DNA of 64,000 nucleotides from an uncultured Burkholderiales bacterium (lineage in GTDB: Bacteria > Pseudomonadota > Gammaproteobacteria > Burkholderiales > Burkholderiaceae_C). The notes beneath the pieces are model-generated. The model was not told the origin of the DNA. It saw nothing but the letters and a program-made list of their open reading frames with translations, and made no database searches. Shown here piece after piece: positions 34,852-44,052 of the stretch; position 1 is the stretch's first letter, and every line of letters starts with the position of its first letter. The DNA lies in the NCBI GenBank assembly GCA_937927685.1, contig CALBSC010000078.1, positions 124,001 through 188,000 of the forward strand, written 5' to 3'. The position numbers were made by a program, and so were the translations under genes.

Positions 34852-36894
34852 TCAGCGCCCACGCAAAAACAGCGCGTCGAGTTCACGCAAGCTGATGGCA
34901 CGCCAGGTGGGGCGACCGTGGTTGCACTGGTCGGCCCGGTCGGTGCGTTCCATGTCGCGCAGCAAGGCGTTCATCTCGTCCAGGGTGAGTTGCCGGTTGG
35001 CACGCACTGCACCATGGCAGGCCATGGTGGCCAGCAACTCATTGCGGGCGCGTTGCACCACGGTGCTGGCGTCGTGCTGGGCCAGTTCGGCCAGCACGCT
35101 GCGCGCGAGTTCGACCGCATCGGCTTGCGAGAGCGAGGTGGGCACGGCGCGGACGGCCAAGGTACGCGGCGACAGGGTGGAAATATCCAGACCCAGTTCG
35201 TTCAGCGATTCGGCGTGGGTCTCGGCGGTGAGGACCTCTTCGGGGGTGGCGGCAAAGCTGACGGGTATCAGCAAGGGTTGACTGCCGAGCCGGGCCTCGT
35301 CCAGTTGCAGCTTCAGCCGCTCATACACGATGCGCTCGTGCGCAGCATGCATGTCGACCACGATCAGGCCCTGGGCGTTCTCGGCCAGGATGTAGACGCC
35401 TTGCAGTTGCGCCAGCGCGCGACCCAGCGGCCAGACGGCGGTGTCTGGCGGCGAATCGTGGGTGGACGCGTGAACAGGGTCGTGCGTTGGGTCGGATGGC
35501 GTGCGGTCGGGCCCGGTCCCGGCAGCGTTGGCCGGCGTCCACTGAAGGGCCGGCGCCACGTCGTTCACGGTGTGAGGCGCGGCGGGTTGAGACGGGTTTT
35601 CTCCCGGTCGCCACAAGGCGGCCAGATCGGCGATCGGGTGTCCGATGTCCATGCGGGATTGCCGCCAGGTCGGCAGGTTGGGCGACGCGCTTCGCACCGC
35701 CGTGCCCGCGCGCTCGGGCAACGCCGTTGTGTGGGCCCACCCGGAGGAGCCGTTGGGTGGGGTGGGTGTGTCGGCGGAGAGGGCCGAGGTGGCGGTGGCG
35801 TGTGCAGCGGTGGCCGAGGTGAGCCCGGCACCGGCGAGTCCAGAACCAGCGAGTCCAGCACCGCCGGTCGCGTCCGGTTGACCCGCCCGAGGCGCAGCCA
35901 GGGCCCGCTCGATGGCATGGCGGATGGCCTGGTGCACTTCGCGCCCGTCGCGAAAGCGCACCTCGATCTTGGTGGGGTGGACGTTGACATCCACCCGCGT
36001 TGGATCGATGTCAAGGTGCAGCACATAGACGGGCTGACGCTGACCGTGCAGCACATCCTCGTAGGCGCTTTTGGCGGCATGGCTGATCACCTTGTCTCGA
36101 ACAAAGCGCTCGTTCACATAGGCGAATTGCTGGTCCGCGCGCGAGCGCGCGGCGTCGGGCAGGCCGGCACGGCCGCGCACCACCAGCGGACCAGCCGTGA
36201 AGTTCACCGGGACCGAGTCGTCGATGAAGCCGCTGCCCAGGACATCGGCCAGGCGCCGGTCCATGGCATCGTCGCCGCTGTGGGCCCGCCACTGCTCAAG
36301 CAAGCGGCCGTCGTGCCAGATGGCAAAGCCCACTTGCGGACGGGCCAACGCATGGCGACGCACCGCTTCCACGCAATGGCCCAGTTCGGTGGCGTCAGTC
36401 TTGAGAAATTTGCGCCGCGCGGGGGTGCTGTAAAACAGTTCACGCACCTCCACCGTGGTGCCGGTGGCGCGGGCGGCTGCCCGCAACTCGCCACTGCGCC
36501 CATCCAGGGCCATGGCCGTGGCCTGCCCCTCGGGTCGCGACAGCAGGGTGAGCTCCGACACCGAGCCGATGGCGGCCAGCGCTTCACCACGAAAGCCCAT
36601 GGTGCCGACGCCTTCGAGTTCGAGCAGGTCACGAATCTTGCTGGTGGCGTGGCGCTTCAAGGCCACCGACAATTCGGCGCTGGGAATGCCCGCGCCGTTG
36701 TCTTCCACGCTGATCAGCCGCACACCGCCACCGGCCAGTCGCAGCACGATGTCGGTGGCGCCGGCGTCCAGGGCGTTGTCCAGCAACTCGCGCACCACCG
36801 AGGCCGGGCGTTCCACCACTTCGCCGGCGGCGATCTGGCTGATCAGCTCGTCGGGCAGTTCAAGGATAGGGCGCAGGGGGGCAAGTCGGTTCAC
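34852..36894 (-). CDS. mutL: DNA mismatch repair protein MutL
   Basis: A 680-residue GHKL ATPase that couples MutS to downstream repair enzymes. The N-terminal L-I-S-Q-I-A-A-G-E-V-V-E-R-P-A-S-V-V, V-E-D-N-G-A-G-I, R-H-A-T-S-K-I and G-F-R-G-E-A-L are intact. The C-terminal dimerisation domain ends with Q-C-N-H-G-R-P-T. No D-Q-H-A-x2-E-x4-E endonuclease motif is seen. The linker (about residues 335-500) is long and rich in Ala, Pro, Thr and Gly. It includes L-A-G-S-G-L-A-G-A-G-L encoded by two 15-base repeats (35828-35857). A GTG start at 36894 fits the family best; in-frame ATGs lie upstream. It is divergent from dedA. Confidence 0.95.
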   Translation of the reverse strand: MNRLAPLRPILELPDELISQIAAGEVVERPASVVRELLDNALDAGATDIVLRLAGGGVRLISVEDNGAGIPSAELSVALKRHATSKIRDLLELEGVGTMGFRGEALAAIGSVSELTLLSRPEGQATAMALDGRSGELRAAARATGTTVEVRELFYSTPARRKFLKTDATELGHCVEAVRRHALARPQVGFAIWHDGRLLEQWRAHSGDDAMDRRLADVLGSGFIDDSVPVNFTAGPLVVRGRAGLPDAARSRADQQFAYVNERFVRDKVISHAAKSAYEDVLHGQRQPVYVLHLDIDPTRVDVNVHPTKIEVRFRDGREVHQAIRHAIERALAAPRAGQPDATGGAGLAGSGLAGAGLTSATAAHATATSALSADTPTPPNGSSGWAHTTALPERAGTAVRSASPNLPTWRQSRMDIGHPIADLAALWRPGENPSQPAAPHTVNDVAPALQWTPANAAGTGPDRTPSDPTHDPVHASTHDSPPDTAVWPLGRALAQLQGVYILAENAQGLIVVDMHAAHERIVYERLKLQLDEARLGSQPLLIPVSFAATPEEVLTAETHAESLNELGLDISTLSPRTLAVRAVPTSLSQADAVELARSVLAELAQHDASTVVQRARNELLATMACHGAVRANRQLTLDEMNALLRDMERTDRADQCNHGRPTWRAISLRELDALFLRGR

Positions 36895-36928
36895 CCATGA
36901 GATTCTAGGGGAGGGGGATAATGTCCGC

Positions 36929-37585
36929 ATGGAACTGCTTGCTCTCTTGATCGATTTCATCCTGCACATTGACCGTTACATCGAAACCTTTGTGCAGCAG
37001 TACGGTGTGCTGGTCTACGGGCTGCTCTTTCTGATTGTGTTTGTCGAAACCGGCCTGGTGGTCATGCCGTTCCTGCCCGGTGACTCGCTGATGTTTGTGG
37101 TCGGGGCCCTGTGTGCCAATGACCTGATGGACTTGCGGCTGGCGCTGGGGGTGTTGCTGGTGGCCGCCATCGCGGGCGATCAATGCAACTTCCTGATCGG
37201 GCGTCGCATCGGGCAGCGCGTATTTGCGTGGGAAACGTCGCGCTGGTTCAACCGCCAGGCCTTTGACCGGGCCCATGCGTTTTATGCGCGCTATGGTGGC
37301 GTGACGATCATCCTGGCGCGCTTCATGCCGTTCATCCGCACCTTCGCCCCCTTTGTGGCCGGGGTGGCTGACATGAACCGGGGCCGCTTCACGCTCTTCA
37401 ACGTCACCGGCGCGGTGCTCTGGGTGGTGGGCGTGGGCTTGGCGGGCTACTGGTTTGGCAATATCCCATGGGTCAAGCTGCACCTGGAAAAAATCATCTG
37501 GGGCTTGATCCTGGTGCCCGGCTGTCTGGCCCTGTTCGGGGCCTGGCGTGCCGGGCGCTCAGGGTCGGCCAACGCGACAGGCTGA
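36929..37585 (+). CDS. DedA family membrane protein
   Basis: A 218-residue inner-membrane protein of the DedA/SNARE-associated family, linked to undecaprenyl-phosphate and phospholipid translocation and to membrane-potential maintenance. The signatures P-F-L-P-G-D-S-L-M-F near residue 45 and R-F-M-P-F-I-R-T-F-A-P-F-V-A-G near 130 are intact, with several hydrophobic helices. It sits on the opposite strand between mutL and amiC, interrupting an otherwise familiar gene order, with its start only 34 bases from that of mutL. Confidence 0.94.
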   Translation: MELLALLIDFILHIDRYIETFVQQYGVLVYGLLFLIVFVETGLVVMPFLPGDSLMFVVGALCANDLMDLRLALGVLLVAAIAGDQCNFLIGRRIGQRVFAWETSRWFNRQAFDRAHAFYARYGGVTIILARFMPFIRTFAPFVAGVADMNRGRFTLFNVTGAVLWVVGVGLAGYWFGNIPWVKLHLEKIIWGLILVPGCLALFGAWRAGRSGSANATG

Positions 37586-37647
37586 GCCAAGGCCTGACTG
37601 CCGATGCCAAGCACGGCATCGGGCCAGGCATCCCGGCCGCCGTTGTC

Positions 37648-39129
37648 TCAGGTCTCGGGCAGCGGCGGCAAGCTCGCCACCCGCTGGCGCGCAAGGGGCG
37701 GATTGCGCAGGAAATAGCGCTCGATCGACTGCATCAGCGCATCGGCCAGTTTGTTCTGGTACTCCTCGCTGACCAGCAGCGCTTCTTCTTGCGGATTGCT
37801 GATGAACGCGGTTTCCACCAGCACGCTGGGAATGTCCGGTGCCTTGAGCACCGCAAAACCGGCTTGCTCCACCGCCGGTTTGTGCAATTTGCCGATGCGT
37901 CGGATGTTGCCCAACATTTCGCCGCCGAGCTTCAGGCTGTCGTTGATTTGCGCCGTGGTGCTCATGTCGAAGAGGGCGCGCTGCACATGGGCGTCCCGTG
38001 TCTGGATGTTCAGCCCGCCAATGGCGTCAGCGCGGTTTTCCTGGTTCGCCATCCAGCGTGCGGCCGCGCTGGAGGCGGCGCCCTGGCTCAGTGCGAACAC
38101 GCTGGCGCCGCGCGCCTCCGGCGTGAAAAAAGCATCGGCATGCAGGCTGATGAAGATATCGGCCTGCACCCGTCGTGCTTTTTGCACCCGCACATGCAGC
38201 GGCACAAAGAAGTCGGCATCCCGCGTCAGAAAAGCGCGCATGGGCAGGCGGTGATGACGGGTGTTGAGGGTGGTGGCATTGATGCGGTCGCGCAGGCGAT
38301 GGGCGATCTGCAACACCACATCCTTTTCCCGCGTGCCGCGAGACCCGATCGCACCCGGGTCCTCGCCGCCATGGCCGGGGTCGAGGGCCACCACAATGAA
38401 GCGCTCGGCGGTGTCGGGGCCGGCGCCTGCTGACGCTGTTGCAGAGGGGGGGGGCGACACGATGGCCGGCGCTGCGACGACGGCGGGCGGCGTCACGGCG
38501 GCGGGCGAGGCGCCGGGCGCGTTCGTGGCACGGCCTGACCCTGGCGGCGCTGCGGGTGCGGTGCCGGGGGGGATGGCGGCACCAGACGCAGGCGCTGCGG
38601 CTTGCTGGCGCGCCATCCAGTCGCCCAGGGGGTCGGCGCCCGGGCGTGTGGACGCAGCGTGTTGCTGGGCAATCAGCGCTTCCAGCGGGTCGGCGATCTG
38701 ACTGGGCACCAGGTCCAGCACCAGACGGTGCTGATAGGTCGACTGTCCCTTGCCGCTGGCCGACACCGGGGCCAGCCAGAACACCTGGGGCTGCACCATC
38801 TGTCGCAGGTCGAGCACCAGCCGGACCGTGGTGGGGTTGAACTGCCCCACCCGCACGCCGGTGATGTAGGGGTCGTCCGATCGCACCTTGCCCACCAGTT
38901 CGCGCAGCGCCGGGTTGAGTTCAATGCCTTCGATGTCCAGCGCCAACCGGGGCGGATTGGCCACGAACTGGGCCTGGGTGTTCAAGGGGGTGTCCGCCTC
39001 GATCGTCACCCGGGTGTACTCGGCCGCCGGCCACACGCGGACCGCCAGGATGGAGGCGCCGCGCGCAATCTGCGCGCTGCCCAGGAGCAGCACGGTGGCA
39101 GTGGATTGCAACAGGTGACGGCGTTTCAT
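37648..39129 (-). CDS. amiC: N-acetylmuramoyl-L-alanine amidase with AMIN domain
   Basis: A 493-residue periplasmic zinc amidase that cleaves septal peptidoglycan. The signal begins M-K-R-R-H-L-L-Q, a twin-arginine-like start as in AmiC, and ends near residue 25 at A-R-G-A-S. An AMIN targeting domain (about 28-135) is followed by a Pro/Ala-rich linker (about 165-235). The Amidase_3 domain has L-D-P-G-H-G-G-E-D-P-G-A (zinc ligands) and L-V-E-T-A-F-I-S-N (catalytic Glu). It overlaps the tsaE stop by four bases. Confidence 0.95.
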   Translation of the reverse strand: MKRRHLLQSTATVLLLGSAQIARGASILAVRVWPAAEYTRVTIEADTPLNTQAQFVANPPRLALDIEGIELNPALRELVGKVRSDDPYITGVRVGQFNPTTVRLVLDLRQMVQPQVFWLAPVSASGKGQSTYQHRLVLDLVPSQIADPLEALIAQQHAASTRPGADPLGDWMARQQAAAPASGAAIPPGTAPAAPPGSGRATNAPGASPAAVTPPAVVAAPAIVSPPPSATASAGAGPDTAERFIVVALDPGHGGEDPGAIGSRGTREKDVVLQIAHRLRDRINATTLNTRHHRLPMRAFLTRDADFFVPLHVRVQKARRVQADIFISLHADAFFTPEARGASVFALSQGAASSAAARWMANQENRADAIGGLNIQTRDAHVQRALFDMSTTAQINDSLKLGGEMLGNIRRIGKLHKPAVEQAGFAVLKAPDIPSVLVETAFISNPQEEALLVSEEYQNKLADALMQSIERYFLRNPPLARQRVASLPPLPET

Positions 39130-39656
39130 GCGGGCGGTAGCAAACGGACGCCCACCGGGGTGTGGGCTTGCAGTTGCACAAGGCGATGATCATCATTCTG
39201 CACGCTCAGGGTGATGTCCAGATCGGCCACGGGCATCAGGCCGGCGGCGTGGTCGGGCCATTCGCAGAGTTTCAGGCCGGGGCCGGCGAACAGGTCGCGA
39301 AAGCCGGCATCCTCCCACTCTCGGGGATCGCTGAAGCGGTAGAAGTCGAAGTGGTAGGCAGGGTGCCCCGGCTGATCAGGCCTCCCCTCGATGCAGTAAG
39401 GTTCCACCACCGCATAGGTCGGACTCTTGATGCGACCGGCAATGCCCAGGGCACGCAACAGATGACGCACCAGGGTGGTCTTGCCTGCGCCGAGGTCGCC
39501 GCGCAAGGCCAGCACGGCGTCGAGCACCGCGGTTTGTTGCGACAGCCAGCGCGCAAAAGCCGCCGTGCCGTCTTCATCGGCCCACACCAGGGTGCGGGAC
39601 CAGGAAGCCGGCTCGGGCGTGCCGGTGGAGGTTTCTACAATGGGCGTATGGTCCAA
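39126..39656 (-). CDS. tsaE: tRNA threonylcarbamoyladenosine biosynthesis ATPase
   Basis: A roughly 176-residue P-loop ATPase that drives the TsaBD complex in t6A37 synthesis. The Walker A G-D-L-G-A-G-K-T-T-L-V-R is followed by K-S-P-T-Y-A-V-V-E-P-Y and H-F-D-F-Y-R. There is no in-frame ATG near the conserved start. A TTG at 39656 (preceded by GGAA) gives 176 residues and overlaps the queG start by nine bases, while a GTG at 39587 gives a family-typical 153. The exact start is therefore uncertain. It is coupled to amiC. Confidence 0.87.
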   Translation of the reverse strand: MDHTPIVETSTGTPEPASWSRTLVWADEDGTAAFARWLSQQTAVLDAVLALRGDLGAGKTTLVRHLLRALGIAGRIKSPTYAVVEPYCIEGRPDQPGHPAYHFDFYRFSDPREWEDAGFRDLFAGPGLKLCEWPDHAAGLMPVADLDITLSVQNDDHRLVQLQAHTPVGVRLLPPA

Positions 39657-40742
39657 GACGATTCCGACGCGTTGCAACAGGAGCGATGGCGCGCCCAGTG
39701 GCAGGACTGGGCACAACAGTTGGGATTCTCCCAAATTGCGGTGGCCCCGGTGGATCTGTCCGCGGCAGAGCCTGGTTTGCTGGCCTGGTTGCAGGCCGGG
39801 TGCCACGGCGAGATGGACTACATGCAGCGACATGGCCTGCGCCGGGCCCGTCCGGCGGAGCTGGTGCCGGGCACCCTGAGCGTGATCACCGCGCGCATGG
39901 ATTATCTGCCCGCTTCGGTGGGGGAGGACTGGGTGGAGCGGGAAACCGCACGGCTGGCGAATCCTGATCAGGCAGTGATTTCGCTGTACGCCCGAGGGCG
40001 TGACTACCACAAGGTGATCCGAGCGAGGCTGCAACAACTGGCCACGCGCATCGAACAACAACTCGGACCCCTCGGCTCGCGTGTCTTCACCGATTCGGCC
40101 CCGGTGCTGGAGGCCGAGCTCGCGGTGCAGAGCGGCCTGGGGTGGCGCGGCAAACACACGCTGGTGCTGGACCGGCAAGCCGGGTCGATGTTTTTTCTGG
40201 GTGAAATTTTTGTCAACCGCGCCCTCAACCCCACCACGCCCGTCACAGACCACTGCGGCAGTTGCCAGGCCTGCCTGCAGGCCTGTCCCACCCAGGCCAT
40301 CGTGGCGCCCTACCGTCTGGACGCGCGTCGCTGCATTTCCTACCTGACGATTGAACACCCCGGGGCGATCCCCGAGCCACTGCGCCCCCTGATGGGCAAT
40401 CGCATTTACGGTTGCGATGACTGTCAGTTGGTCTGCCCCTGGAACAAATACGCCCAGCGCGCGACGCTGCCGGATTTCGAACAACGACACCCGTTGGGCA
40501 CGGCGACCCTGTTGCAGTTGTGGGCCTGGGACGAGCCCACCTTTCTATCGGCCACCGAGGGCAGCCCGATCCGTCGCATCGGTCACGAACGCTGGCTGCG
40601 CAACCTCGCGGTCGCGCTGGGCAATGCGCTGCGTGGTGCCGCCTCCGCCCAGGCGACGGACTTGCGGGCAGCACTGGCACAACGCCTGGCGCACCCCAGT
40701 GATCTGGTGCGTGAGCATGTGCGCTGGGCGCTGGCCCAGTGA
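39648..40742 (+). CDS. queG: epoxyqueuosine reductase
   Basis: A 364-residue cobalamin- and Fe-S-dependent enzyme for the last step of queuosine synthesis in tRNA. Two ferredoxin-like clusters can be read: C-G-S-C-Q-A-C-L-Q-A-C-P-T-Q and Y-G-C-D-D-C-Q-L-V-C-P-W-N. D-Y-H-K-V-I and F-F-L-G-E-I-F are further QueG hallmarks. It is divergent from tsaE, as in E. coli, except that the nnr gene normally next to tsaE is absent. The start at 39648 fits the family length. Confidence 0.95.
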   Translation: MVQDDSDALQQERWRAQWQDWAQQLGFSQIAVAPVDLSAAEPGLLAWLQAGCHGEMDYMQRHGLRRARPAELVPGTLSVITARMDYLPASVGEDWVERETARLANPDQAVISLYARGRDYHKVIRARLQQLATRIEQQLGPLGSRVFTDSAPVLEAELAVQSGLGWRGKHTLVLDRQAGSMFFLGEIFVNRALNPTTPVTDHCGSCQACLQACPTQAIVAPYRLDARRCISYLTIEHPGAIPEPLRPLMGNRIYGCDDCQLVCPWNKYAQRATLPDFEQRHPLGTATLLQLWAWDEPTFLSATEGSPIRRIGHERWLRNLAVALGNALRGAASAQATDLRAALAQRLAHPSDLVREHVRWALAQ

Positions 40743-40794
40743 ACCAGCGCGAGGCGGTCTGGCTGCTGCAACAAGCCGCTGCAGCGGACCCGGA

Positions 40795-41238
40795 TCAGCG
40801 CAACACCAGCACCGGAATTTCCGAGTGCGTGAGCACTTGCTGGGTTTCGCTGCCCAGCAGCAGACGCTTGATGCCGCGTCGACCATGCGAGGCCATGACG
40901 ATCAGTTCCGCTTTTTGTTTTTTGGCCGTGCTGATGATGGCGTCAGACACCACATCGGACTTGACCACCACGGTCTTGACTTTGACGTCCTTGGCGTCGG
41001 CGGCCTTTTTGACGGCATCCACCGCGGACTGGGCGTCTTCGGCCCATTGCTTTTCGATCTTGCCGATCTCCAGCATGCTCAGGGGCAGCGAGCCTTCGAA
41101 GTAGCTCTGCGGGTAACGCGGAATCACGCGCACGGCCACCAGTTCGGCGCCGGTGAGGGACGCCAGTTGAACCGCGCTGGCCACCGCTTTTTTGGACAGG
41201 CTGGAGCCATCGGTCGTCACCAGAATGCGTTTGTACAT
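40795..41238 (-). CDS. universal stress protein
   Basis: A 147-residue single UspA domain. I-L-V-T-T-D-G-S at the N-terminus and G-x2-G-x9-S-type nucleotide binding (A-S-H-G-R-R-G-I-K-R-L-L-L-G-S-E-T) indicate an ATP-binding Usp. It is divergent from ccoI. An FNR box with a matching -10 lies upstream, so induction under oxygen limitation is likely, as for Anr/FNR-controlled Usp paralogues elsewhere. Confidence 0.92.
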   Translation of the reverse strand: MYKRILVTTDGSSLSKKAVASAVQLASLTGAELVAVRVIPRYPQSYFEGSLPLSMLEIGKIEKQWAEDAQSAVDAVKKAADAKDVKVKTVVVKSDVVSDAIISTAKKQKAELIVMASHGRRGIKRLLLGSETQQVLTHSEIPVLVLR

Positions 41239-41318
41239 GAGAACCTCCTTCGTTGAGATGAACTGAACCCCTGACGATCGCGCTCGGTGTCAGCAGCGAG
41301 CGTGAGCGACATGGTTTC

Positions 41319-41360
41319 ATCCTAATCAGGTGGTTCCGGGGACTCCTTGATCTTCGTCAA
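41319..41360. promoter_or_regulatory. FNR box between usp and ccoI
   Basis: TTGATCTTCGTCAA (41347-41360) matches TTGAT-N4-ATCAA at nine of ten positions. On the minus strand a TAGGAT -10 (41324-41319) is centred 32 bases away, the spacing of a class II FNR promoter, which points to usp. A weaker TACGCT at 41383-41388 mirrors it toward ccoI. Confidence 0.75.
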
Positions 41361-41396
41361 GTTCCACGTAAGCAGTTGACGCTACGCTTGACCCCC

Positions 41397-43838
41397 ATGA
41401 GCACCGCGCTCCTTGACGACCCGCAGACCTGGCAGCAATTCAGTCACCCCCTGGACAAGCAGACGCCCCCCACGTCTGAGGCCGGTGTCTGGTCGTCGCA
41501 GGTCATGCTCGAGGGCATGCATTGCGCCGCCTGCGCACTCAACATCGAATCCGCCCTGCTGGCCGTGCCCGGTGTGCGTGAGGTCACGGTCAATGCGGCC
41601 ACGCACCGGGCCCAGGTGGTGTGGTCACCGGACCGCGTGCAACCCTCGGCCTGGTTTCAGGCGGTGGAGGCCGCGGGCTACCGCGCTGTGCCCGCGCAAG
41701 ACAATGGTCGTCGCGCGGCACAGCGCCTGGCGCAGCGGGCCGTGTTGTGGCGCTGGCTGGTGGCCTGCTGCTGCATGATGCAGGTGATGATGTATGCCAC
41801 GCCCGCCTACGTCACCCGTGCAGGCGACATGAGCGCCGACATGGCGCAACTGCTGCGCTGGGCCAGCTGGGTGCTGACCTTGCCGGTGGTGCTGTTTTCC
41901 TGTCAGCCGTTCTGGGCCAACGCCTGGCGCGATCTGCGTTTGCGCCGTGTCAGCATGGACTTGCCGGTGGCCCTGGGTATGGCGATCACCTTTGTGGTGA
42001 GTTCGGTCGCCACCTTCGAACCCGAGGGGCCGTGGGGCGCAGAGGTCTATTTCGACTCGCTCACCATGTTCGTGTTTTTCCTGCTCAGCAGCCGATGGCT
42101 GGAGGGCCGTTTGCGTGAGCGCACGGCGGGCGCGCTGGAGGCGCTGATGAACCGCTTGCCTGACAGCGTCGAGCGCCTGGAGGAGACCGGTGCCTGGGTG
42201 CGCGTGGCCGTGCACCGCCTGCGTGTCGGCGACCGGGTTCGCGTGTTGCCGGGTGAATCATTTCCGGCCGATGGCCAGGTCCTGGCGGGGCAGACACTCG
42301 CGCAAGAGGCCTTGTTGACCGGCGAGTCGCGTCCCCTGGCCCGTGGCCCGGGCGAGGCTGTGCTGGCGGGCAGTCTGAATGTGGCGGCCAGGGTGGAGAT
42401 GCGTGTCGACGCCATCGGCGAGGAAACCCGCTACGCCCAGATCGTGGCGCTGATGGACCATGCCAGCCTGGTCAAGCCGCGGCTGGCGCAGCTGGCTGAC
42501 CGCCTGGCGCGTCCCTTTTTGCTGGCGGTGCTGTGTGCCGCGCTGGGGGCTGCCGCCGTGGGATGGTCCGACAGCCCGGCCCATGCGCTGATGGTGGCGG
42601 TGTCCGTCCTCATCGTGACCTGTCCCTGCGCCTTGTCACTGGCCACGCCAGCGGCCATGCTGGCAGCGGCGGGGCAACTCGCGCGCCAGGGCATTCTGGT
42701 GCGCGAGTTGCAATCCTTTGAAGCACTGACCCAGGTGGATAGGGTGGTGTTCGACAAAACCGGCACCCTCACGCGGGACGGTCAGCGGCTGGACCAGCAG
42801 TGGACCGCGCCCGGTGTGGATGAACGCCAGGTCCTGCGCTGCGCCGCGTCACTCGCTGCGCATTCCTGGCATCCCTTGTCACGCGCGCTGGTTCAGGCCT
42901 GGGAGGCGGTGGCCGCGGCTTCGGCGACAGCGATGGAGCCACCCATGCCCGGCTGGCACTCGGTGGTGGAAATCCCAGGCTGGGGATTGGAAGCCGTGAT
43001 GACACCCGCGCAGCACGACCCCGCAGGGCCATCCCCGTCTGCGGACGAGGACAGGCCGGGCCTGCAAGTGGGGCATCGTGTGCGTCTGGGCTCCTGGGCG
43101 TTTGGCCATGAGGGGGCGAACGCAACCCTGGCCTCCGTCGAGGTTCATGGCGAGGCCTGTCCCGAGGTCCCTCTCGAGGCCAGGCAGGCGCAGGTGCATC
43201 TGTTTGACGGTCCCCGCTGGCTGGCCAGTTTTGCGTTGAGCGAAGAGCTCCGGGAGGATGCCCGGTCCACCCTGGACGGGTTGCGTCGACTCGGCCTGTC
43301 CGTGCACATCCTCTCGGGTGACCGGCCTGCTGCTGTGGCCGCGCTCGCCGCCAGCATGGGCTTGCCCCCCGAGGCCGCACGCGGGGGCTGCAGCCCCGAC
43401 GATAAGCTGCTTCATCTGCAATCCTGGCAGCAGGCCGGTCACCGGGTGCTGATGGTGGGGGACGGACTCAACGATGGTCCGGTGATGGCCGCTGCACATG
43501 TCTCCATGGCGGTGGGTGCTGCGGTGCCGCTGACCCAGGCGCGTGCCGACCTGGTGCTGATGGGCGAGCGGCTGGCCCCTGTGGTGCAGACCCTGGAGCT
43601 TTCGCGTCGCACCTTGCGGGTGGTCCGCCAGAACCTGGTCTGGGCGGCGCTCTACAACGCCTTGTGTGTGCCCCTGGCCATGGCGGGCTGGTTGCCGGCC
43701 TGGCTGGCCGGTCTGGGGATGGCCCTGAGTTCCATCGCGGTGGTGCTGCATTCCCTGCGTCTGGGGCGTCCGCTGGCACGCTCGCCGATTCCGCTGTCGC
43801 CACCCCGTTCAGCGCCGCTGAAACCGCTCATCGTCTGA
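41397..43838 (+). CDS. ccoI: copper-translocating P-type ATPase for cbb3 oxidase assembly
   Basis: An 813-residue P1B-type ATPase that exports copper for insertion into CcoN. An HMA domain carries M-H-C-A-A-C (Cys43 and Cys46). The transport motif C-P-C is at residues 409-411, D-K-T-G-T at 453-457 and G-D-G-L-N-D near 693. Genetic linkage to ccoS and ccoNOQP distinguishes it from detoxifying CopA. An in-frame TTG seven codons earlier exists, but the ATG at 41397 is preferred. Confidence 0.93.
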   Translation: MSTALLDDPQTWQQFSHPLDKQTPPTSEAGVWSSQVMLEGMHCAACALNIESALLAVPGVREVTVNAATHRAQVVWSPDRVQPSAWFQAVEAAGYRAVPAQDNGRRAAQRLAQRAVLWRWLVACCCMMQVMMYATPAYVTRAGDMSADMAQLLRWASWVLTLPVVLFSCQPFWANAWRDLRLRRVSMDLPVALGMAITFVVSSVATFEPEGPWGAEVYFDSLTMFVFFLLSSRWLEGRLRERTAGALEALMNRLPDSVERLEETGAWVRVAVHRLRVGDRVRVLPGESFPADGQVLAGQTLAQEALLTGESRPLARGPGEAVLAGSLNVAARVEMRVDAIGEETRYAQIVALMDHASLVKPRLAQLADRLARPFLLAVLCAALGAAAVGWSDSPAHALMVAVSVLIVTCPCALSLATPAAMLAAAGQLARQGILVRELQSFEALTQVDRVVFDKTGTLTRDGQRLDQQWTAPGVDERQVLRCAASLAAHSWHPLSRALVQAWEAVAAASATAMEPPMPGWHSVVEIPGWGLEAVMTPAQHDPAGPSPSADEDRPGLQVGHRVRLGSWAFGHEGANATLASVEVHGEACPEVPLEARQAQVHLFDGPRWLASFALSEELREDARSTLDGLRRLGLSVHILSGDRPAAVAALAASMGLPPEAARGGCSPDDKLLHLQSWQQAGHRVLMVGDGLNDGPVMAAAHVSMAVGAAVPLTQARADLVLMGERLAPVVQTLELSRRTLRVVRQNLVWAALYNALCVPLAMAGWLPAWLAGLGMALSSIAVVLHSLRLGRPLARSPIPLSPPRSAPLKPLIV

Positions 43839-43850
43839 AAAGAGTCCTCG

Positions 43851-43988
43851 ATGGATATTTTGTATCTCCTGATTCCCTTGTCCGTGGCCCTGGTGCTGCT
43901 CATCCTGGGCGGCTTGTGGTGGGCCATTCACAGCGGTCAGTTCGAGGCGGTCGAGCAGGAGGGCCTGCGGATTCTTCAGGACGATTGA
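43851..43988 (+). CDS. ccoS: cbb3-type oxidase assembly protein CcoS
   Basis: A 45-residue protein with one transmembrane helix (about residues 4-26), G-G-L-W-W-A-I-H-S-G-Q-F and an acidic tail E-Q-E-G-L-R-I-L-Q-D-D, the CcoS signature. It is needed for cofactor insertion into the cbb3 oxidase. It starts 12 bases after ccoI. Its TGA stop lies within the FNR box that drives ccoN. Confidence 0.93.
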   Translation: MDILYLLIPLSVALVLLILGGLWWAIHSGQFEAVEQEGLRILQDD

Positions 43989-44026
43989 CTTGCATCAAGG
44001 ATGTCCCTGACGTTAACCCGGATACT
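43985..44026 (+). promoter_or_regulatory. FNR box and -10 of the ccoNOQP promoter
   Basis: TTGACTTGCATCAA (43985-43998) matches the FNR consensus at nine of ten positions. GATACT at 44021-44026 is centred 32 bases downstream as a -10, which fits class II activation of ccoN. Confidence 0.8.
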
Positions 44027-44052
44027 CGCGTGAGAAAAAAGAAAGGCACACG

